Below, one piece after another: positions 5,166 through 6,447 of a stretch of DNA of 6,447 bases (positions are counted from its first letter, which is position 1; the number at the start of each line of letters is the position of its first letter). The DNA lies in the NCBI GenBank assembly GCA_002792495.1, contig PFOK01000099.1:1-6447 (forward strand). Reading direction: 5' to 3'. The notes below the pieces were generated by a model. The model made no database searches. It was not told the DNA's origin and saw only the letters and a program-made list of their open reading frames with translations. A program made the position numbers and the translations under genes. Source of the stretch: Candidatus Peregrinibacteria bacterium CG_4_10_14_0_2_um_filter_43_11. GTDB taxonomy: Bacteria; Patescibacteriota; Gracilibacteria; UM-FILTER-43-11.

Positions 5166-6086
5166 ATGTCTCCAAACCCCCAAAATCATTGTCAGTACCT
5201 CCAAAAACTTTCCGAAAAGAAGGCGGAATACATCAAATTCGAAGGGGATGAAAAAATCACCTGGTGCAATGGTTGCGGCGATTACGGTATTCAAAAAGCA
5301 CTCGAACGCGCCTTGGTTCTCGAAAATTTAACCACTCGTGATGTCGCCCTGTTCTTCGACATCGGTTGCAATGGCAATGGATCGGATAAAATCGGTGGCT
5401 ATACCTTTCACGGCCTGCACGGTCGCGTGATCAGTGCGGCGGCCGGTGCCTGCTTGGCCAATCCGAATATAAAGGTCATCGCTGCGGGAGGGGATGGTGG
5501 CACGTTTAGCGAGGGTATCAATCACCTTGTTCACGGCGTTCGGAACAACTACCCGATGGTTTTTATCCTCCATAACAACGAAAATTATGGCCTCACTATC
5601 GGTCAGGCTTCCGCCCTCACGCGTCGCGATCAACCTATGAACGGATCACCGGATGGTGTGGTGACCGACCCGATGAATGCCTGTGAATTTGTTTTGGGGC
5701 TCAAACCCACGTTTGTGGCACGCACTTTTTCCGGCGATATCCGCCACATGACTCAAATGCTCCAGCTCGCTTTGAGGCACAACGGATTCGCGTTTGTCGA
5801 GGTGATGCAACTCTGCCCAACTTTCAACAAAGCCACGTCCACCGCCTGGTTTGAGGAGCGCATGCGTTATCTGCAGAATCTCCCCGATTACGATGTTGCC
5901 GATCTTCACGCCGCACGCCGTGCCGCTGAGGATCTTGAAAACGAAATCATGATGGGGCTTTTGTATCAAGATAAAACTCGCCCCAATTTTATCGAAATGC
6001 TCCCTAGTCGCGCGGAACGAAAAACCACTTTAATTGAAGAAGTCGATTATCAGGATATTGGTGAGTTTATGGAGGAATTGAGATAA
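5166..6086 (+). CDS. korB: 2-oxoacid:ferredoxin (flavodoxin) oxidoreductase, beta subunit
   Basis: This is the TPP- and [4Fe-4S]-binding partner of KorA. The 306-aa length is normal. The cluster cysteines are C34 and C37 (WCNGCGDYG), C68 (DIGCNG) and C217 (QLCPTFN), with spacing almost identical to the four ligands of the Sulfolobus beta subunit (12, 15, 46 and 197, from memory). The TPP/Mg motif is GDGGT (109-113) followed by HNNENYGLT (136-144). The enzyme is the two-subunit type, with no separate delta (2x[4Fe-4S]) subunit in the window. Unusual points are LTIGQ (143-147), where archaeal enzymes have LTKGQ, and a GCNGNGSDKI stretch (67-76) where many have a Lys soon after the Cys. R193 seems to replace another Lys conservatively. 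These changes may mark a lineage with a different substrate or CoA-binding mode. The ATG leaves about 22 more N-terminal residues than the Sulfolobus protein, and no alternative start lies close by. No ribosome binding site is seen. Confidence 0.93.
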   Translation: MSPNPQNHCQYLQKLSEKKAEYIKFEGDEKITWCNGCGDYGIQKALERALVLENLTTRDVALFFDIGCNGNGSDKIGGYTFHGLHGRVISAAAGACLANPNIKVIAAGGDGGTFSEGINHLVHGVRNNYPMVFILHNNENYGLTIGQASALTRRDQPMNGSPDGVVTDPMNACEFVLGLKPTFVARTFSGDIRHMTQMLQLALRHNGFAFVEVMQLCPTFNKATSTAWFEERMRYLQNLPDYDVADLHAARRAAEDLENEIMMGLLYQDKTRPNFIEMLPSRAERKTTLIEEVDYQDIGEFMEELR

Positions 6087-6120
6087 TTATTCTACTCTGG
6101 TCACTCTCTGATCCTACTCC

Positions 6121-6226
6121 TCATGCCGAGCATTAGCCGAGGCATCTAATCCAATTACTCCCATTCTTTCAGAAATAGAGATCCCTCCGCGTCCCAAGGG
6201 GATCCTATTGGAATAAGTCGGGATGA
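6121..6226. repeat. Second paired palindromic repeat, downstream of korB, one half interrupted
   Basis: The half-units are 6121-6146 and 6180-6226. The first folds as ATGCC/GGCAT (6123-6127 with 6141-6145), the second as ATCCC/GGGAT (6181-6185 with 6220-6224). Compared with the 5118-5142 half, the second carries about 23 extra bases (6192-6214) between CCGCG and AAGTCGGG. These include an imperfect 18-base palindrome at 6194-6211 centred on GGATCC. The element starts 34 bases after the korB stop, as the first pair starts 24 bases after korA. Flanks after both right halves are alike (GAGAAAA, then A/T). Confidence 0.75.
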
Positions 6227-6237
6227 GAAAAATAGTG

Positions 6238-6266
6238 GTGTCATTAATTTTAGGTGACATTTTTTG
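6238..6266 (+). terminator. Weak candidate Rho-independent terminator after korB
   Basis: TGTCA (6239-6243) pairs with TGACA (6255-6259), extendable by a G-T pair, around an 11-base loop, and is followed directly by a run of T (6260-6265). The stem is short and only moderately GC, so the call is weak. Its position after the last gene of the cluster and after the repeat pair is suitable for ending the eno-korB transcript. Confidence 0.35.
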
Positions 6267-6447
6267 CTGATGCATTCTAAAAAGACCCCAGTTTTTGTGT
6301 GGTAGTTTTTAAGTATAGATTGAAATAAGACCAAAAAGGGTGGTTGAATATTGACGCTAAACCAAATTCATACTAATTTGCAATAAGAAACGAATAAATA
6401 GAGTCTGCAATCCATCCCCATTTTGTAATCGACTGAATAGTTTTCGG
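6267..6447. other. AT-rich tail with no supported gene
   Basis: No ATG-initiated frame of useful length or RNA gene can be supported. Two weak stem-like stretches exist: ACCCCA (6285-6290) with TGTGGT (6298-6303, one mismatch) followed by TTTTT, and ACCA/TGGT around 6330-6345. A TTGACG (6351-6356) has only a poor -10 partner 17 bases later. All three minus-strand frames are open for about 24-29 codons from the window edge, so the 3' end of a convergent gene could enter here, but nothing favours one frame. Confidence 0.4.

Noticed and set aside
461..6217. The identical 11-mer ATTGGAATAAG at 461-471 (eno upstream region) and 6207-6217 (inside the last repeat unit).
   Set aside because: A few shared 11-mers are expected by chance in a window this size, and the flanks do not match.
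6351..6379. TTGACG with TAATTT 17 bases downstream as a promoter for a gene beyond the window.
   Set aside because: The -10 matches the consensus at only about half the positions, and no start codon follows within the window.
6373..6447. Open minus-strand frame from the window edge to a TAG at 6373-6375 (24 codons), possibly the 3' end of a convergent gene.
   Set aside because: All three minus frames are open for a similar length, and no recognisable motif favours one.

Overview
The window looks like chromosome of an uncultured bacterium, possibly from the Patescibacteria/CPR radiation (for example Peregrinibacteria). This placement is an inference from three things: a very small MGMT-type protein, the sequence style of the 2-oxoacid oxidoreductase subunits, and the absence of any Shine-Dalgarno sequence ahead of the genes. 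At least two genes (flavodoxin and korA) end in TGA, so a lineage that reads UGA as glycine (Gracilibacteria/Absconditabacteria, code 25) is unlikely. All reading frames are intact. I see no phage, plasmid, IS or CRISPR signs.

Layout. At 1-80 lies a small palindromic repeat unit. At 81-335, on the minus strand, is an 84-aa O6-alkylguanine-DNA alkyltransferase-like protein with an extended -10 promoter that predicts a leaderless mRNA. The divergent spacer 336-517 is very AT-rich. It carries four copies of TTAATTTATT as nested inverted repeats, overlapping a plausible promoter for enolase. From 518 five plus-strand genes follow: enolase (eno), an unrecognised membrane-anchored or exported 307-aa protein, a short-chain flavodoxin, and the gamma-alpha fused and beta subunits of a 2-oxoacid:ferredoxin/flavodoxin oxidoreductase (korA, korB). 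The first three are separated by 11 and 7 bases. A 15-bp tandem repeat lies between flavodoxin and korA, and a palindromic repeat pair lies between korA and korB. A second pair follows korB, then a weak terminator-like hairpin. Nothing further can be called up to 6447.

How the genes fit together. Enolase makes phosphoenolpyruvate. After conversion to pyruvate by an enzyme not in this window, KorAB could oxidise pyruvate or another 2-oxoacid to an acyl-CoA. The adjacent flavodoxin is the obvious candidate electron acceptor, since no ferredoxin gene is in the window. The 307-aa protein sits inside this cluster without a recognisable role.

Most unusual observations: a family of five intergenic hairpin units whose variable closing base pair covaries within each unit; substitutions in KorB at positions tied to substrate recognition in archaeal homologues; the operator-like repeat array upstream of eno; and the tandem repeat that begins on the flavodoxin stop codon. 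I did not find a clearly new multi-gene system. This is mostly an ordinary central-metabolism locus with unusual intergenic DNA.
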